Shown in pieces: positions 1 through 11,305 of a stretch of DNA of 64,000 nt. How positions within the stretch are numbered: the stretch's first letter is position 1; every line of letters starts with the position of its first letter. The notes beneath the pieces are model-generated. The model had not been told where the DNA came from and did not search any database. It was given only the letters and a program-made list of their open reading frames with translations. Source of the DNA: Armigeres subalbatus (lineage: Eukaryota; Arthropoda; Insecta; Diptera; Culicidae); NCBI RefSeq assembly GCF_024139115.2, contig NC_085140.1, forward strand, positions 461,993,506 through 462,057,505, written 5' to 3'. Made by a program: the position numbers and the translations under genes.

Positions 1-716
1 GTTAATATATGGGGCTGACGTTTTGGGCTGATGGTTCATTCGTTCTGAAATGTTGCACAGCCCAAAATTTGCCTTAAAATGTCTTAAACACAAAAATATT
101 ATTTTACTGATTTAGAATTTTACCAGAATTTTTATAACAACGGTACAAGTATTCTTGACCGATGCACTATCGTTTGCAACCATAAACGAGGTAGGGCTTT
201 AGGACCCAATTCTACTTGACTGGACTATGCATTAGTTTTGCAATGAAAACCTTTACGATTTTCGGCCCAGGCACATGTTTTGAATCACAATCGCCAAAAA
301 AACTCGCATGTGAAAGGATCTAGATAAAAGAGCCAACGCGAAAGTTCCGAAAAGATGGTAAACATCATACACACAGCTTCACAATTTCTTTACTATATCG
401 TGGCAAGAACTGCAAGTAAAGTGATTCGCTTAGCCACATTGTAAAAGTCGATTGTAAAGTCGTTCAGATAAAATTAATTTTTGCGGCCGTGCGGGAAGAT
501 CTTTGTATTTAGATTTAGATTTGAAATTGCAACGTATTTAGATTTGAAATTTTACACAAGAAAATCGAATTCAAATGTATGAGCTTAAACGTCTGTCTGC
601 GGTATTCATCATTTCATGCATGCATGCAAATTTTGGTCAACATTTTTGTTTTGGTATTCAATTTGACAGAATCATGTTGAGAGACGGTTATTGAAAACTC
701 TCTTAGCACTTAACTT
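1..716. other. AT-rich non-coding sequence, nothing recognised
   Basis: No open frame above background and no recognisable domain on either strand. There is a small local duplication around 505-550, where a block reading tatttagatttgaaatt occurs twice. I see no promoter, RNA gene or mobile-element end here. Confidence 0.5.
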
Positions 717-718
717 TA

Positions 719-948
719 GGGTCTGTCTCAATTGGATAATTAAACTGAAATTAAACTTAAAAGTGACATTTCAATAATTATCAAATAACCCTGCTCGCAG
801 AGCAAGATTACTTTTGACAGATATCGAATCATTTTCCATCGATGTCCTGTTGGAATTGCTGGGTAGCACCAGCCATTCTTATAACGGGGTGATTTCTTAA
901 TTTTCTAACTGTCACTTTTAAGTTTAATTCTCCAAATGAGACAGACCC
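719..948. mobile_element. Palindromic MITE, PIF/Harbinger-like
   Basis: A 230-bp element with long imperfect terminal inverted repeats. The left end starts GGGTCTGTCTCAATTGGA and the right end is TCCAAATGAGACAGACCC. It is flanked by TTA at 716-718 and TTA at 949-951, a 3-bp target duplication as left by PIF/Harbinger transposases. The arms extend inward, with AATTAAACT...AAACTTAAAAGTGAC on the left answered by GTCACTTTTAAGTTTAATT on the right. It has no coding capacity. The family name rests only on the TTA duplication. Confidence 0.75.
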
Positions 949-951
949 TTA

Positions 952-1413
952 GTCTTGTGAATGTGCCGAGATGTGCAGTCAAAAACTTGGTTACGACTGA
1001 AGATGTTGAAAATATCAATAATTTTTGCACTGTTTAGATCGTGTGAAAGTATTGCTTTTTGCATTGAAACTTTTCGTTTCGTCACTGAAACCATTGACAC
1101 TTGTCTTCAGCGACTGCTTCCGCGATAGAGCATTTGCACATTTTATTCACTCATACATCTATATTGCTGTCAAAATGTGCATTTGACAATTAAATTTTCA
1201 GCTGAAAGCTCTATTTTTTGACACCGGTGCACTCACACAACCAATCGACATCAGTTGACAAAAAATCAGGAGTACCAACTTGACCACTATCTCCTTGTCG
1301 CCGAGTCTGGCGCTGAGTGCTCGGCGCGGAAATTCAAAGGTGGGAATAAAATTTTGGGGCTTATGCGCAATAATGATTTTTTTTTATAAAACCAAAACAT
1401 AACAAACCTATAT
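952..1413. other. Non-coding sequence, nothing recognised
   Basis: No coding frame, RNA gene or repeat end was recognised between the MITE on the left and the hAT element on the right. Confidence 0.45.
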
Positions 1414-1619
1414 GCTTAAAACAGGGCTGCCCAACGTACGGCCCGCGGGCCGGATGCGGCCCTTGGCTCCATTTTTTGTGGCCCGCGGCGTGTAAGAAAA
1501 AATACCTCATAAACGGCCCGAAAGCTTTTCCATCTGGCTCGAGAAGCTCCTGTTCATTATTTATCAATAAATACTAGGTTATACTATAAAAAATTAAATA
1601 TGGGCAAGCACGGTGTCGA

Positions 1620-1860
1620 ATAATGTAGCACGGGTCAATTTTGCTGTTGATAAAATTTTGGCAATACGGATGAAACCTTTCCAGGACGGAGAACTTGTTA
1701 GGGAATACATATCTGCTGTTGTTAACATGGTGTGCTCTAAAGAAAAAGCTTCCTTCAGTAGTATTAGTTTACGTCGTGAAGCACGGTGAAGAATTAGAGT
1801 TCTCACAGAAGACTTGGAAACTACATTGCGTGGAAAAGCCCCCTGCTTCTGAATCAGGAC
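1620..1860 (+). pseudogene. hAT transposase fragment
   Basis: Reading from 1620 in frame gives about 55 residues resembling the N-terminal part of hAT transposases of the ZBED5/GTF2IRD2 type, in which a 'KMKPF-DGE-VKE' core is followed by 'VC-EKKA'. An in-frame TGA interrupts it near 1786, and the sequence continues recognisably for another 25 codons. It belongs to the 1422-2888 element and cannot encode an active protein. Confidence 0.65.
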
Positions 1861-2231
1861 GGGAAGTAACACGGGCGTTGTGCCACATAAAAATTAAAGC
1901 AATTTGTTGATCAGCCACAAAAGTTAATTTGTGATATTTGAACATATGGCTTCAAATCAGTGATCAACACGTCGAGCTTTTATTATCCAAAATGCAAACT
2001 ATTGAAATATAATTGAAACAATTTGGCACAATTGCTTGTCGAAAACTGATACATTTCTCATATTCTGGTAGAAAATAGTCGAAGCCATTCAACAGATATT
2101 TTCAAGCTCTTTCGGTACAATCAAAGGTAATTGCCTATTTCCGGGGATTAAACCACCCGACTTGGACGTTAATTTACAATGTTATGAAAACTCATATGTG
2201 AATATGTACGTTATGTGGAAGATATTGATTT

Positions 2232-2396
2232 GGAAAATGTATTGGAGGTAACCACTTTCCCTTCGATGGGACTCGAACCCATGACCCTACAGTACGCTAG
2301 ACTGGTGCTTTAATCAACTAAGCTACGAAGGACCTCCGTCGGCCTTCGCAACCTAGCGGCTAGTACTCTTTCGGTAATTTTTGAGAACACAGATCC
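2232..2396 (-). mobile_element. tRNA-derived SINE-like insert
   Basis: On the minus strand the sequence has a perfect RNA polymerase III B box, GGTTCGAGTCC (complement of 2269-2279), and an A-box-like TAGCTTAGTTGA, spaced as in a tRNA. The acceptor stem is poor and the block is followed by unrelated sequence. A diverged relative lies at about 8695-8830 and shares the flanking words 'gtattggagg' and 'ctacgaaggacc'. It is therefore a dispersed tRNA-derived repeat, not a functional tRNA gene. Confidence 0.6.
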
Positions 2397-2948
2397 TCAA
2401 CACCGTTTACTGATGTAAATACTTGGAATGTTACAAAAAATGAGATAATTGACCTCCTATGCAGAAACGTGCTCGAATCCAAATTTCAGAAAGACACATC
2501 TTTCGTAAGACATTTTCTCTCTCCAGAAGTACACAACTGTTTATCAAGAATGAAGGTAGTACAAATTAATTATTTGCTCGCAAAATTCGATCACTGATTG
2601 TGGAATCAATATGCGTCGAGTATTGGGAAGAAGCAATGTCCTGTTATGTAAAAATAAAAAGAAAATAAGCACATGAAAAGGTTGTTCAAACGCAATTAAA
2701 TAGTGTTTAGTTTTTCTTTCAAAATTTTTAGCCATTCTGTAAAACTTAATGCCATTTTGAAAAAAAAATGTATTTTACTTTGGTTATTTTGAAAATGTAT
2801 AAAAAATATGTACCGAATATTTTCTGGCCCGCCAGCAAGTGATCAGTCTGAAAATTGGCCCGTGGCTTGAAAAGGTTGGGCAGGCCTGCCTTAAAATATG
2901 CATTTTTAACACTCATACAACAAACTGTGTTACTTGGGTAAGGCCACC

Positions 2949-3099
2949 TTACACCTCGAAAATTTGGTCCGCGGATTTTTTCCCCTTGCATTTTTACATA
3001 TGCGATGTTTTCGGGATTTGGGCACGGAAAATCAAATTCCCGGCCCCATTTAAAATGCACGGGTACCAAAATCCGGCGAAAAATTTTTCCGAGGTGTAA
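2949..3099. mobile_element. Short MITE with TTACACCTCG ends
   Basis: About 151 bp bounded by inverted repeats: TTACACCTCGAAAATTT on the left and AAATTTTTCCGAGGTGTAA on the right. The outer 10 bp match perfectly and the rest matches with slippage. It has no coding capacity. No clear target duplication was found, so the superfamily is unknown. Open frames crossing it on both strands are chance. Confidence 0.6.
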
Positions 3100-5194
3100 C
3101 ACGTAAAAAAAAGTAATTATTATATTCATTCAATTTGATTAATATTTCTCATAACCTGTACAAATATAAATTTCATTAGATGAGCAATAGCCTTCATAAT
3201 ATATTTGCATGCAATTTATTTAGTGTGTTTATGCATTGTATTTCATATCGCAATGAAAAGTATAAGTTTCGCTTTATGGCAAAAAAGTATATAGTTTAAC
3301 TTATACTTTCGATTAGTAATGGAATTGAAAACAAACATGGCGATTTCAAGATGTGAGCTGGATGGCGCGCTAATTTTGGTAACTATACCTTGTGATTTTA
3401 ATGATATAATCAATCCTGGTGTATTTTATACTTTTTTATTACAGAGAAACATTACGGACGTAACGAGAGAGAGAAACATTACGGACGAAAACACGATCGA
3501 GTTTTCCGGTCGATTTTCCTAATTATATACATTTATGAGCATAAAAAGGTATGGCAATAAGATTTATCCTTATTATTTAATTAGGATTAAAATTACAACG
3601 ATAAAAATGTCTTTTTTCCAGTACACATTTTTCTGAAAATTGTTCTAATGTCCCGTGATCACATATCGGTGATTATGTTGCCGCTATGGACATCAACTCC
3701 AGCGGAACTTTTTTCTCTACCAATCCTGTTGCCTGAATGAGACTGAATCGGAGCGGAATCGAACTGCCGAGATCAAATTGTCAACGGATTCGAACGGTAG
3801 CAGCATGAAACGACAAGCAGCAGTGGCGTCAGAGGTCTCCAATTGAGCCTGGTGCAATCACATTAGCAAAGCAGAGATCCGATGGAGTTGGTGACTGTGT
3901 TCAATAGCAACAGCATAATCCCCGGTGAACTATTCTGTTCTGACGATGACTAACGGGTGGTGCGCCTCTCATTCGCGCCCTCGTCATTCGATAATTTCAG
4001 GCTTCAACGTTAACTCCGGCTAAGATCACGGCAAAATTAATCTGGATAATGTGATATGAGTTTGCCAGCAGTTAAAAAACAGAGCAAAGAAACAAACAAA
4101 ATAAAAATAAAAAGCTTGTATTATCACAGATCTCGCCTCGTCTTTCGACTTCTTTTTTAATGCAAAGAAAATAAGGTGTATGAACCATTGAATCATAATA
4201 ATGAAAAGCATAAACAAACTTAATTGTTTTGTTATCATTTGCTTATGAAGTTCATTCCACAATCGTACGGATGTCATTTTTTCATTTAATATAAGGTATT
4301 CGCGAACGACATGAAATGTATTAATACAATCACAGATAACAGATATTGAGGCTGGCATCCGATACGTGTGTAAACATCCGCAACCGTTAATTCAAATGTA
4401 TTTTAAATTGGGACCGCGTTTGGCAATCGGTTGGAGATGGAGCAAGGATCATTGTTATTGAAAACGCAGCCCGAATGCAGCTGTCAAATACATTGGCTGC
4501 ATTTGACGGTTGTTAATCCGCTGCGTTCGTATGTACTGCCGCAATCAGTAGAGTAGATGGCAGTAGTGGGCCAACGTATATCAATTCAAAAGTTTACACA
4601 GGATTTTCGATAAAATTTGTTCTAGCCTAAATATCTGTTATCTGTGATACAATGTTATGATTATCTTATGACATGCCTCATAACCTTCATTGTGAAACGG
4701 TATATAATTTATGAAGAAAATGCAATGGCAAAAATGTATGTGTTTCGCCAAATATATTCGTTATGAAGATTTTTTTTCGTGAAGGCAGCCTGTAGCCAGA
4801 ACAATCGATTGGGTTTTTTTAATTTTGAAAAACATGTTGATTTCATTCGATAGAACACCTTTTTCTGAGATAAATACAACTTTTTTTTTTCACAGTCATA
4901 GATCCTAAATTTGATGTTTAAAATCAATTTTAAAAGTTGTTGGAAGTTTAACAGCTCGCCCCATAGTAAAATCCAGCTAGAGGTGTTCAATACACGAAAG
5001 AATTAGGGTTTTCGAAATTGATTTATAATAGTTCACGTGGATTTATGTCCGGTTTTTATAATAGATTCAAGATATGTAATAATCTCAATACCCCTATAAA
5101 AACCTAATTTTAAAACGAAATAAGAAATTTTTACGGATTTTTTTCAGTGTGGCTTAACTTGTTCGAGAATGACAGACTTTCATCGTAACAACCC
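3100..5194. other. AT-rich intergenic sequence
   Basis: About 2.1 kb with no recognisable protein. A direct repeat at about 3443-3490 contains the block 'gagaaacattacggacg' twice. The remaining open frames are low-complexity, lysine/phenylalanine-rich and end in chance stops. No RNA gene was recognised. Confidence 0.45.
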
Positions 5195-5196
5195 TA

Positions 5197-5406
5197 CACT
5201 GTTAGATGACTTTACCCATTAATGGGTACTGTGTTATTGTTGATATTATTCCCACCGTGAAAAATTCACCCATTTTCTTGCAAAAGTGCCACTACCCATT
5301 TTAATGAGTAGTGGCGCTTTTTGAAGAAAATGGGTGAATTTTTCACGGTGGGAATAATATCAACAATAACACAGTACCCATTAATGGGTAAAGTCATCTA
5401 ACCGTG
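5197..5406. mobile_element. Near-perfect fold-back MITE, TA target
   Basis: A 210-bp palindrome with arms of about 100 bp matching almost base for base (left CACTGTTAGATGACTTTACC, right GGTAAAGTCATCTAACCGTG). The dinucleotide TA flanks both ends (5195-5196 and 5407-5408), as for Tc1/mariner-type insertion. The centre contains CACTACCCATTTTAATGAGTAGTG. The high arm identity suggests a fairly recent insertion or a constrained hairpin. It lies about 740 bp upstream of the KIFBP-like start codon. Confidence 0.8.
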
Positions 5407-5518
5407 TAAAGGTGTAAATTGACTTTTCTTCATGCGGTGTAATGTTCCTTTCGACCAAATGAACCAACGTAGACTTTGAAAAAAAAAAACGTCACAGTTT
5501 AATGCTGTCCATCGGTTA

Positions 5519-5869
5519 GATCAGACAACCCAAAATGAAGTTCAAACAACTCAAAATTAAGTTCATTTCACTTAATTTGGACCGTTGGTGGGGGAAGCCA
5601 ATTTTGAGTTGGATGGCCCAACTCGGATTTGAGTAGTTTCCGTTTGATGCCGTGTGAAAAAGTACCTAAATATTAAGTTGTTTTCACCTAATGTTAAGTT
5701 CAAATAGGTTTAAACAACCTAAATTTGAGTTCAACCCCTTTAACCTAGCGTTGGCTTCCCCCATCGAACTGCTATCGTTGGGTGGTTTTCTTTCTCTGTT
5801 TTTGACATCAAAGGATGGAATGAAAGAGATGCCAGATCGAAAACAACTCAAAATTTGGGTTGTTTGATC
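5519..5869. mobile_element. TIR MITE, TA target
   Basis: A 351-bp element with ends GATCAGACAACCCAAA and TTTGGGTTGTTTGATC, flanked by TA at 5517-5518 and 5870-5871. The interior is rich in variants of 'caactcaaa/ttgagtt' in both orientations, so its halves can pair. It is non-coding. The TA duplication suggests Tc1/mariner-type mobilisation. Confidence 0.7.
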
Positions 5870-5874
5870 TACCC

Positions 5875-5999
5875 GTGCAATGAGCAGCTCGAAGTAGCTC
5901 GAAGTTGTTCCCGTCCTGCTCGTTCTTTTTTGTCAACAAACGGGCATGAGCAGGACAGGGAGAAACTTCGAGCTACTTCAAGCTCTCATTGGACAGCAC
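5875..5999. mobile_element. Small fold-back element
   Basis: An imperfect palindrome with arms of about 50 bp, starting GTGCAATGAGCAGCTCGAAG and ending in the complement of a closely related sequence. The loop is about 25 bp of T-rich sequence around 5925-5940. It is the third fold-back in a row and ends only 143 bp before the KIFBP-like start codon, inside or beside its promoter. Confidence 0.65.
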
Positions 6000-6078
6000 T
6001 TTTGTTTTTATTTTGATTCCTTTTCCACCACCCACTCTGTACTTGGAACCTCATATTTCCACCCGGTGGTGAGCGACA

Positions 6079-6083
6079 TCAGT
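6079..6083 (+). promoter_or_regulatory. Candidate initiator (Inr) for the KIFBP-like gene
   Basis: TCAGT, the arthropod initiator consensus, lies 59 bp before the ATG at 6142. This would give a 5' leader of about 60 nt. There is no clear TATA box. It is a motif match only and was not confirmed by other means. Confidence 0.35.
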
Positions 6084-6141
6084 ATCGATTGTTGTGTCGT
6101 ATTTTAGTCCAATTTTATTGATCAAACGAAAAGTTTTAACA

Positions 6142-7976
6142 ATGGGCATCACCAAGGAAAGTTTATCCGACATTCGAGAGGATTTCGAAAAGGCACATAA
6201 AAAAATCGACGAGGACAGCAAGAATGATCCACCGACAGAGCCGTTCCGCTCGCATTACGCTGCTCGTGACATTCTGCAGAATGTGCTGCGAAAGTTGAAG
6301 AACCTACGGGAAAGTCTGGATCAGGGTTCTGATGCCGAGCTGACCGTAAGATGCATACTGGCGAATGTTTTGAAAGACGTAGGTCGGATTTCGATATTTA
6401 CGGAAGAGCTCAGCAACGGAGAGTTGGCGTTGAAAGAAGCGCTGGAACTGGTGCACGAGGATAAAGAGAGCGCTTCCGGGGTCAATGCAGCAATTGAAGT
6501 GTTCAATCAGCTCGGAATATTGTATTGCAATCGTGGAAACTTCGAGGACTCGAAAACAGTCTTAGATCAAGCAACAGAATGCTATAAATCTGTAAGAGAT
6601 AAAGAGGAATTTGAACCACTGACTATTTCGGATTTGTTTGGAACAAAGGATGAAATTGAGAAAGGTAAAGGGATGTTACTGTTGGAGAAGAACCACACCT
6701 TGACATTGTACTACTTGGCCCAGGTGTACGGTTATTTGGAAGACTTGGTCAAGTCAGCCCACTTTTGCCATATGACGCTGAAGCGACAGCTGGATTACAA
6801 TGATTATGAGCACGTCGATTGGGCACTGAATGCGGCCACTCTTTCTCAATACTATTTTCCGAAGAACTATTTAAGCCAATCAAGACATCTTCTAGCAGCA
6901 GCTTCCTACATGCTGGATCGCTTTGAAGAGGAAGTAATTCCCAAGGAAACAAATCCAACTGCAAAGACTGAAAAGATCGAAACTCACAAGCACCGATCGG
7001 CGGATGTTGCCCGGTGTTGGGCCAAGTATGCAATCCATATCTTGGCCACCAGCAAGGAAAGACTATGTGAGGATGATGCGGAAGAAGGTGCTGAATTTCC
7101 AAAATCAAGTACCCTTAGCCCAGTTAAGGAAATTGATCGGTTTATTGGTCTCCAAGGGTTGTCGGTTTATGAGGATCAGATAACGGACGAGTTTTGTTTG
7201 ACGCTTGAAGATGCCAAGTTGGTTTTGCTAAACGGGTTGAGCTGGCTCAATAAAGCTAAAGAGTACTACACGAAAGAAACGGAAGCATCTCAGTACGCGA
7301 AGATAATGCAGGACATTGCATCGTTGTACAAACATTTGGCATTTTTCGATGATAACGACGATAACCAATGCAAACTGTACAAAAGATGCGTGGATCAATT
7401 GGAGGAGCTCGATGAGGTGTTGAACGCCACGTACTATCAAACAATTTGCAGGTAGGCTTATATGTCACAACGATGAATCGCGACTCAACTAGTTTCCTTT
7501 CCATTTTCAGAGAAATATGGTACGAACTTGGGCTGACGTACTCAAAAATGTTGGACTTAAAGCTGAGCAAACTGGAAGCACTAACGGCCAACGAACGACC
7601 TTCGCCGCATGCTTTGAACAAAATTAACAAACTTTGCGAGAAAAGCATCGCCAAGTTTCAGAAATTCCTCGAGTCCTACAAAGTTCCGCTCGACACGCTG
7701 GAGATTCCGGAAGGAATCGACGAGGCGGAACTGCAACCGGTCTTTTTCGCCTTCTTTCACATCGGGCGGTTGTACTACAAAGTGATCACCCCGGACAAGA
7801 AGATGCAGCTCGCCAACGTGCAGAACAGCTTCCGGTACTATCACCACTTTGTGAAGAACTGCGAGCAGGTCGAGTCCGTCGGGGCGCACTTCAAGGCCGA
7901 GATGGGTGTCTGCAAGGAGATGAACGCACTGCTGCCGCTGAAAATTAAGAAACTGAAGAACGAATTGAACGAATGA
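6142..7976 (+). CDS. KIFBP: KIF-binding protein (KBP/KIFBP) homologue
   Basis: Two exons, 6142-7451 and 7511-7976, with a 59-bp intron (GT at 7452, TTTTCAG ending 7510). The intron splits an AGA codon (phase 2) and the joined frame reads TICREIWYELG. The product is 591 residues, close to the ~600 usual in the family. The ATG at 6142 (AACAATGGG context) is chosen because the frame upstream contains only a GTG. The protein is a TPR-like all-alpha scaffold that in animals binds motor domains of certain kinesins (KIF1, KIF18, KIF15 types) and affects mitochondrial transport and axon growth. Recognisable segments are the N-terminal helical repeats, a segment QLGILYCNRGNFEDSK (TPR-like) and the conserved C-terminal KBP domain in exon 2. 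It is cytoplasmic, with no signal peptide or membrane segment. An AATAAA at 8002-8007 follows the TGA closely. Minus-strand frames over this region are shadows. Confidence 0.95.
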
Positions 7977-8001
7977 AGGCATTTGAAGTGTGACATGAAT
8001 G

Positions 8002-8007
8002 AATAAA
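8002..8007 (+). promoter_or_regulatory. Poly(A) signal of the KIFBP-like gene
   Basis: AATAAA lies 26 bp past the TGA stop. It implies a very short 3' UTR, with cleavage near 8025-8040. Confidence 0.75.
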
Positions 8008-8409
8008 GCCGTTGCTCGTTTAACGAGACATGATTTACCTCAGTTTTATTTCACATCCATAATATTAATAATAATAAAGCATAGTTTGTATGTTCTGTTA
8101 TTATCTTTTCGAGCAACTTTACAGTTATGTTCAACATTTCATTCTCTCGGTTAGTGGATAAAATTTGGCAATCAGTACAACATTTTATCGTAGGCATATT
8201 CTGTATATGTAGTATGTTCATTATTTTTTGCAGGTGAGATATGTTTAAGTAAGAGATTTTATTATTTTTCATCTCAGGTGCAATATATTTTACACATTTA
8301 AATACATATTTTGGAATTATTTATAATGGATCAACTACGAAGGTCGAAACACATTTAACTAACAAGGCTTCTGGGCATACTTGTGAGTACACAGCCCATG
8401 ACAATTCAG

Positions 8410-8680
8410 ATATTCGACGGATGTCTAAGGCATTCGCTCGGCCACGACAGGCTCAACCGGATGTTCCCAACTGGAGACTGGATATATGTTCAGGAGCTGC
8501 CTCCAAAGATGCATGGACGACCCTGATCGCTGGAAACGGCAGAAATTGGTTCTATTATCTAATAAGCCCGGGAGACCATTCGGCATATACAGACCAATCT
8601 GCCTACTTGACACAGCTGGAAAGTTGCTAGAGAGGATTACTATGTCTGAAATTCGATTTGTGCAGTTGCACAACATGTGA
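8410..8680 (+). pseudogene. R1-type LINE reverse transcriptase fragment
   Basis: Around 8535-8640 the plus strand reads a typical start of an R1/LOA-type reverse transcriptase: WKRQKLVLLSNKPGRP, then YRPICLLDTAGKLLERIT. The flanks are broken and in another frame (8421-8520 reads a preceding part). There are no catalytic motifs, so this is a short dead copy. Confidence 0.7.
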
Positions 8681-8694
8681 AAGATTTAGTTTAG

Positions 8695-8830
8695 AAAATG
8701 TATTGGAGGGTAACCATTTCCTTCGGTGGGATTTGATCCCACGAAACTAGTACGCTAGGAGGTGCTTTCCCTATTAAGCTACGAAGGACCTTCGGTGTCC
8801 TCCGCAGCTCAAGAGGCTGCAGATAACATC
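8695..8830 (-). mobile_element. Degenerate tRNA-derived SINE-like repeat
   Basis: Related to the insert at 2232-2396, with the same order of 'tattggagg', 'cttcggtggga', 'gtacgctag', 'aagctacgaaggacc'. The B box is decayed (GGGATCAAATCCC on the minus strand). It is not a functional tRNA. Confidence 0.5.
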
Positions 8831-9834
8831 AAATTTCCAACATCAGGCACGTAGCCGAACTCTCGCAATCTGTTTTTAAAACCAACTCTTTCACACGTAT
8901 TGTTTTTGCGCAACCGAGTAGGACGATTATGGTGCGGAGAGCAAAACGATCGGCCGGTCACCGAAATTTTGTTCTGCTTTGTGCGGGTAAATTGAGTAAA
9001 TTGATCACAAAGTGAAAATTTAGTTCGCATCCAGAGTTGTGTAGTGCGGTCAAAACTAAAATAATTAGCGATCGTTCGATTTTGTTTTTTTTTAACCGTT
9101 TCCTTCCCATGGTAGCTGTAGAGCTCCATCAAATTTTGCACCTTCCAATATTCATCGATTTATTTCAACAACAAAAAGCAGTATTTGGCACAACTTTATG
9201 GTTTCATTAGACTGCAAATATAATCAATTTTGAGTAAAAATAGTGAAACTATTGAAAACAATCAAGTAACTATTGATTTACAATCAAAAACTTTTTTTTT
9301 GTTTTCCACTAATTTAAGCTATGCCAAATAACTTTTGTTCTAGCATTTTTTTCATAGATGATTCCTTCCTATTCTTTGTAAAAAGTCGTGGGAAAGAGAG
9401 GGTTAATCAAACTACACGCTATAGGTACACGGCAGACCGTTTACCAAAACGAACCCGGCCACACTCCCTACCCCATATATCCAACATCCCAGTTGTAGCG
9501 TCATGGACCATAATGAACAATATAAAGAAAAGCAGAAACAAAAAAAGACGAAAGTAATTATTTTGAAATTATTGAAACAAATTTCAATTGATAAATTGAA
9601 GTTTTATCGATTAAAAAAAACGACCGCCCATTGTTACTGTGCGAGGTCCCTTATTGCTATACACGTCATTCATGGCGAGCCGATGAAAAAAAAAGAAGAA
9701 GATTACTGCCTATAAAACTGCATGCACTGCAGAGCATCGAGGAGAATTACGACGAACGTCAACGAGAGCACATCGTAGGAGCGCTAGAAGGAAGCAGTCG
9801 AACCGAGCCATCCCGACCCATCTGCAAGAAGCAG
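8831..9834. other. Intergenic sequence, nothing recognised
   Basis: Open frames here (for example 9321-9557 and 9631-9915 on the plus strand) are lysine/arginine-rich, unlike any family I know, and run into the minisatellite. No RNA gene or mobile-element end was found. Confidence 0.4.
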
Positions 9835-10620
9835 CAGCCGGCAAGCCAGCCGGATCGTAGCTCATTCAACGAGCGCTACTGCAGTGAGTTTTTAAGAGTT
9901 TCCTCACTGCAGTAGACGTCAAACCAAGGCGCATCAAGTGAAGCAGCCGGCAAGCCAGCCGAATCGGAGCAGCAGGCGGCAAACCAGCCGAACGGGGCGC
10001 ATCCAGCCCAGCAGTCGGTAAGCCAGCCGAATCGAAGCAGCAGCCGGCAAGCCAGCCGGATCGTAGCTCATTCCACGAGCAGCCGGCAAGCCAGCCGAAT
10101 CGAAGCAGCAGCCGGCAAGCCAGCCGGATCGTAGCTCATTCCACGAGCAGCCGGCAAGCCAGCCCAATCGAAGCAGCAGCCGGCAAGCCAGCCGAACGGG
10201 GCGCATCCAGCCCAGCAGTCGGTAAGCCAGCCGAATCAAAGCAGCAGTCGGCAAGCCAGCCGAACCGAAGCTCATCCGTCGAGCCATTCCGACCCAGCAG
10301 CAACCGGCAAGTCCACCGATCGGGGCGCATCCAGCCCTGCAGTCGGCAAGCCAGCCGAACCAAAGCTCATCCGTCGAGCCATTCTATCAGCAAGAAGCAG
10401 CAGCCGGCAAGCCAGCCGGATCGTAGCTTGTCCCACGAGCGCTACTGCAGTGAGTTTTTAAGAGTTTCCTCACTGCAGTAGACGTCAAACAGCCAGCGAA
10501 TCGAGGCGCATCCAGCCCAGCAGTCGGTAAGCCAGCCGAATCGAAGCAGCAGTCGGCAAGCCAGCCGAACCGAAGCTCATCCGTCGAGCCATTCCGACCC
10601 ATCAGCAAGAAGCAGCAGCC
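9835..10620. repeat. GC-rich minisatellite with two perfect hairpins
   Basis: Many imperfect tandem copies of a short unit built on CAGCCGGCAAGCCAGCCGAA, with higher-order units ending in 'cggatcgtagctcattcc'. Two copies of a perfect 13-bp inverted repeat, CTACTGCAGTGAG...CTCACTGCAGTAG with a 14-nt loop, lie at 9876-9915 and 10442-10481, each in the same context (gagcg before, acgtcaaac after). The long minus-strand frames reading leucine/alanine/arginine repeats come from the repeat period and are not proteins. Confidence 0.8.
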
Positions 10621-11305
10621 GGACCGAGCACGAATATGCAGAGCATGGAGATGTCAGAGGACGGTCGCGACACCAGTGATTTTTCGTGGAAGTGCAGATG
10701 ACTCGTCGGCTTCTATCAAAGCGAGTATCCCGTCAACAATTTCCTACCTATTCCTTAATTGACCTACATTCGGACACGGCCGGCGCTGGTATTGCTTATT
10801 TTTGGGTCACCAGTCCTCACATATGAAAGTTGATGTTAGTCCTGAACTTCATCTATTGGTTCTCTGTGTAATTACAACTGACCTAACAATAACGGAGTAG
10901 CAACCATGGGCAGTCAATTATGCTCATGGTCATGCTCGTGCTCAATGCCAACCGAGAAGGTTGATCATTTAGTTATGTCTGGTATCCACACACAGCTTCA
11001 TCAGCAACTGCGCTCAATGAAGTAGGATTATGTGATCGTACCATTATGGTCGGCAGATCCCATCCCGACCACTCGCTTTAAAGCTGGATTCGGGCGCAAG
11101 TGACTATTTGGTAAACGTAAACACGTTTTTCCAGTCGATCGAAAGGCTGCCGTACCCGGTGATCATAAATGTGGGCAAGGATGGCGAAGGAAGAGGGCGT
11201 GATCAATGGCTACAGCAACCTCGGCGTGTTCTTGAATGTGTAGAAGGTGCTATACACCTTCGCGACAACCTGCTGTCGATGAAAAAGTTGGTAGCTGCTG
11301 GTGCT

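Larger units (their letters stand above)
1422..2888 (+). mobile_element. Decayed hAT DNA transposon
   Basis: The ends are inverted repeats: left CAGGGCTGCCCAACG and, read inward from the right, CAGGCCTGCCCAACC (13 of 15 match). They are flanked by near-identical 8-bp duplications, gcttaaaa at 1414-1421 and ccttaaaa at 2889-2896. An 8-bp duplication with CAGGG-type ends is the hAT signature. Inside, the plus strand at about 1620-1860 reads as transposase of the ZBED5/GTF2IRD2-like group (FAVDKILAIRMKPFQDGELV, then VCSKEKASF), soon broken by stops. The minus-strand frame over the same bases is a shadow. A tRNA-derived SINE-like insert sits at about 2232-2396. The element is dead. Confidence 0.8.

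Noticed and set aside
1594..1872. Minus-strand 92-codon ORF
   Set aside because: It is the shadow of a hAT transposase fragment readable on the plus strand.
2232..2396. Possible tRNA gene
   Set aside because: The B box is perfect but the acceptor stem does not close and the same block recurs in degenerate form at 8695-8830; it is a SINE-like repeat.
7228..7654. Minus-strand frames overlapping the KIFBP-like gene
   Set aside because: They are antisense shadows of a well-supported spliced coding region.
9934..10608. Minus-strand frames reading Leu/Ala/Arg repeats as a possible secreted or membrane protein
   Set aside because: They follow from the minisatellite unit. Unit lengths vary and shift the frame, so no single protein is kept.
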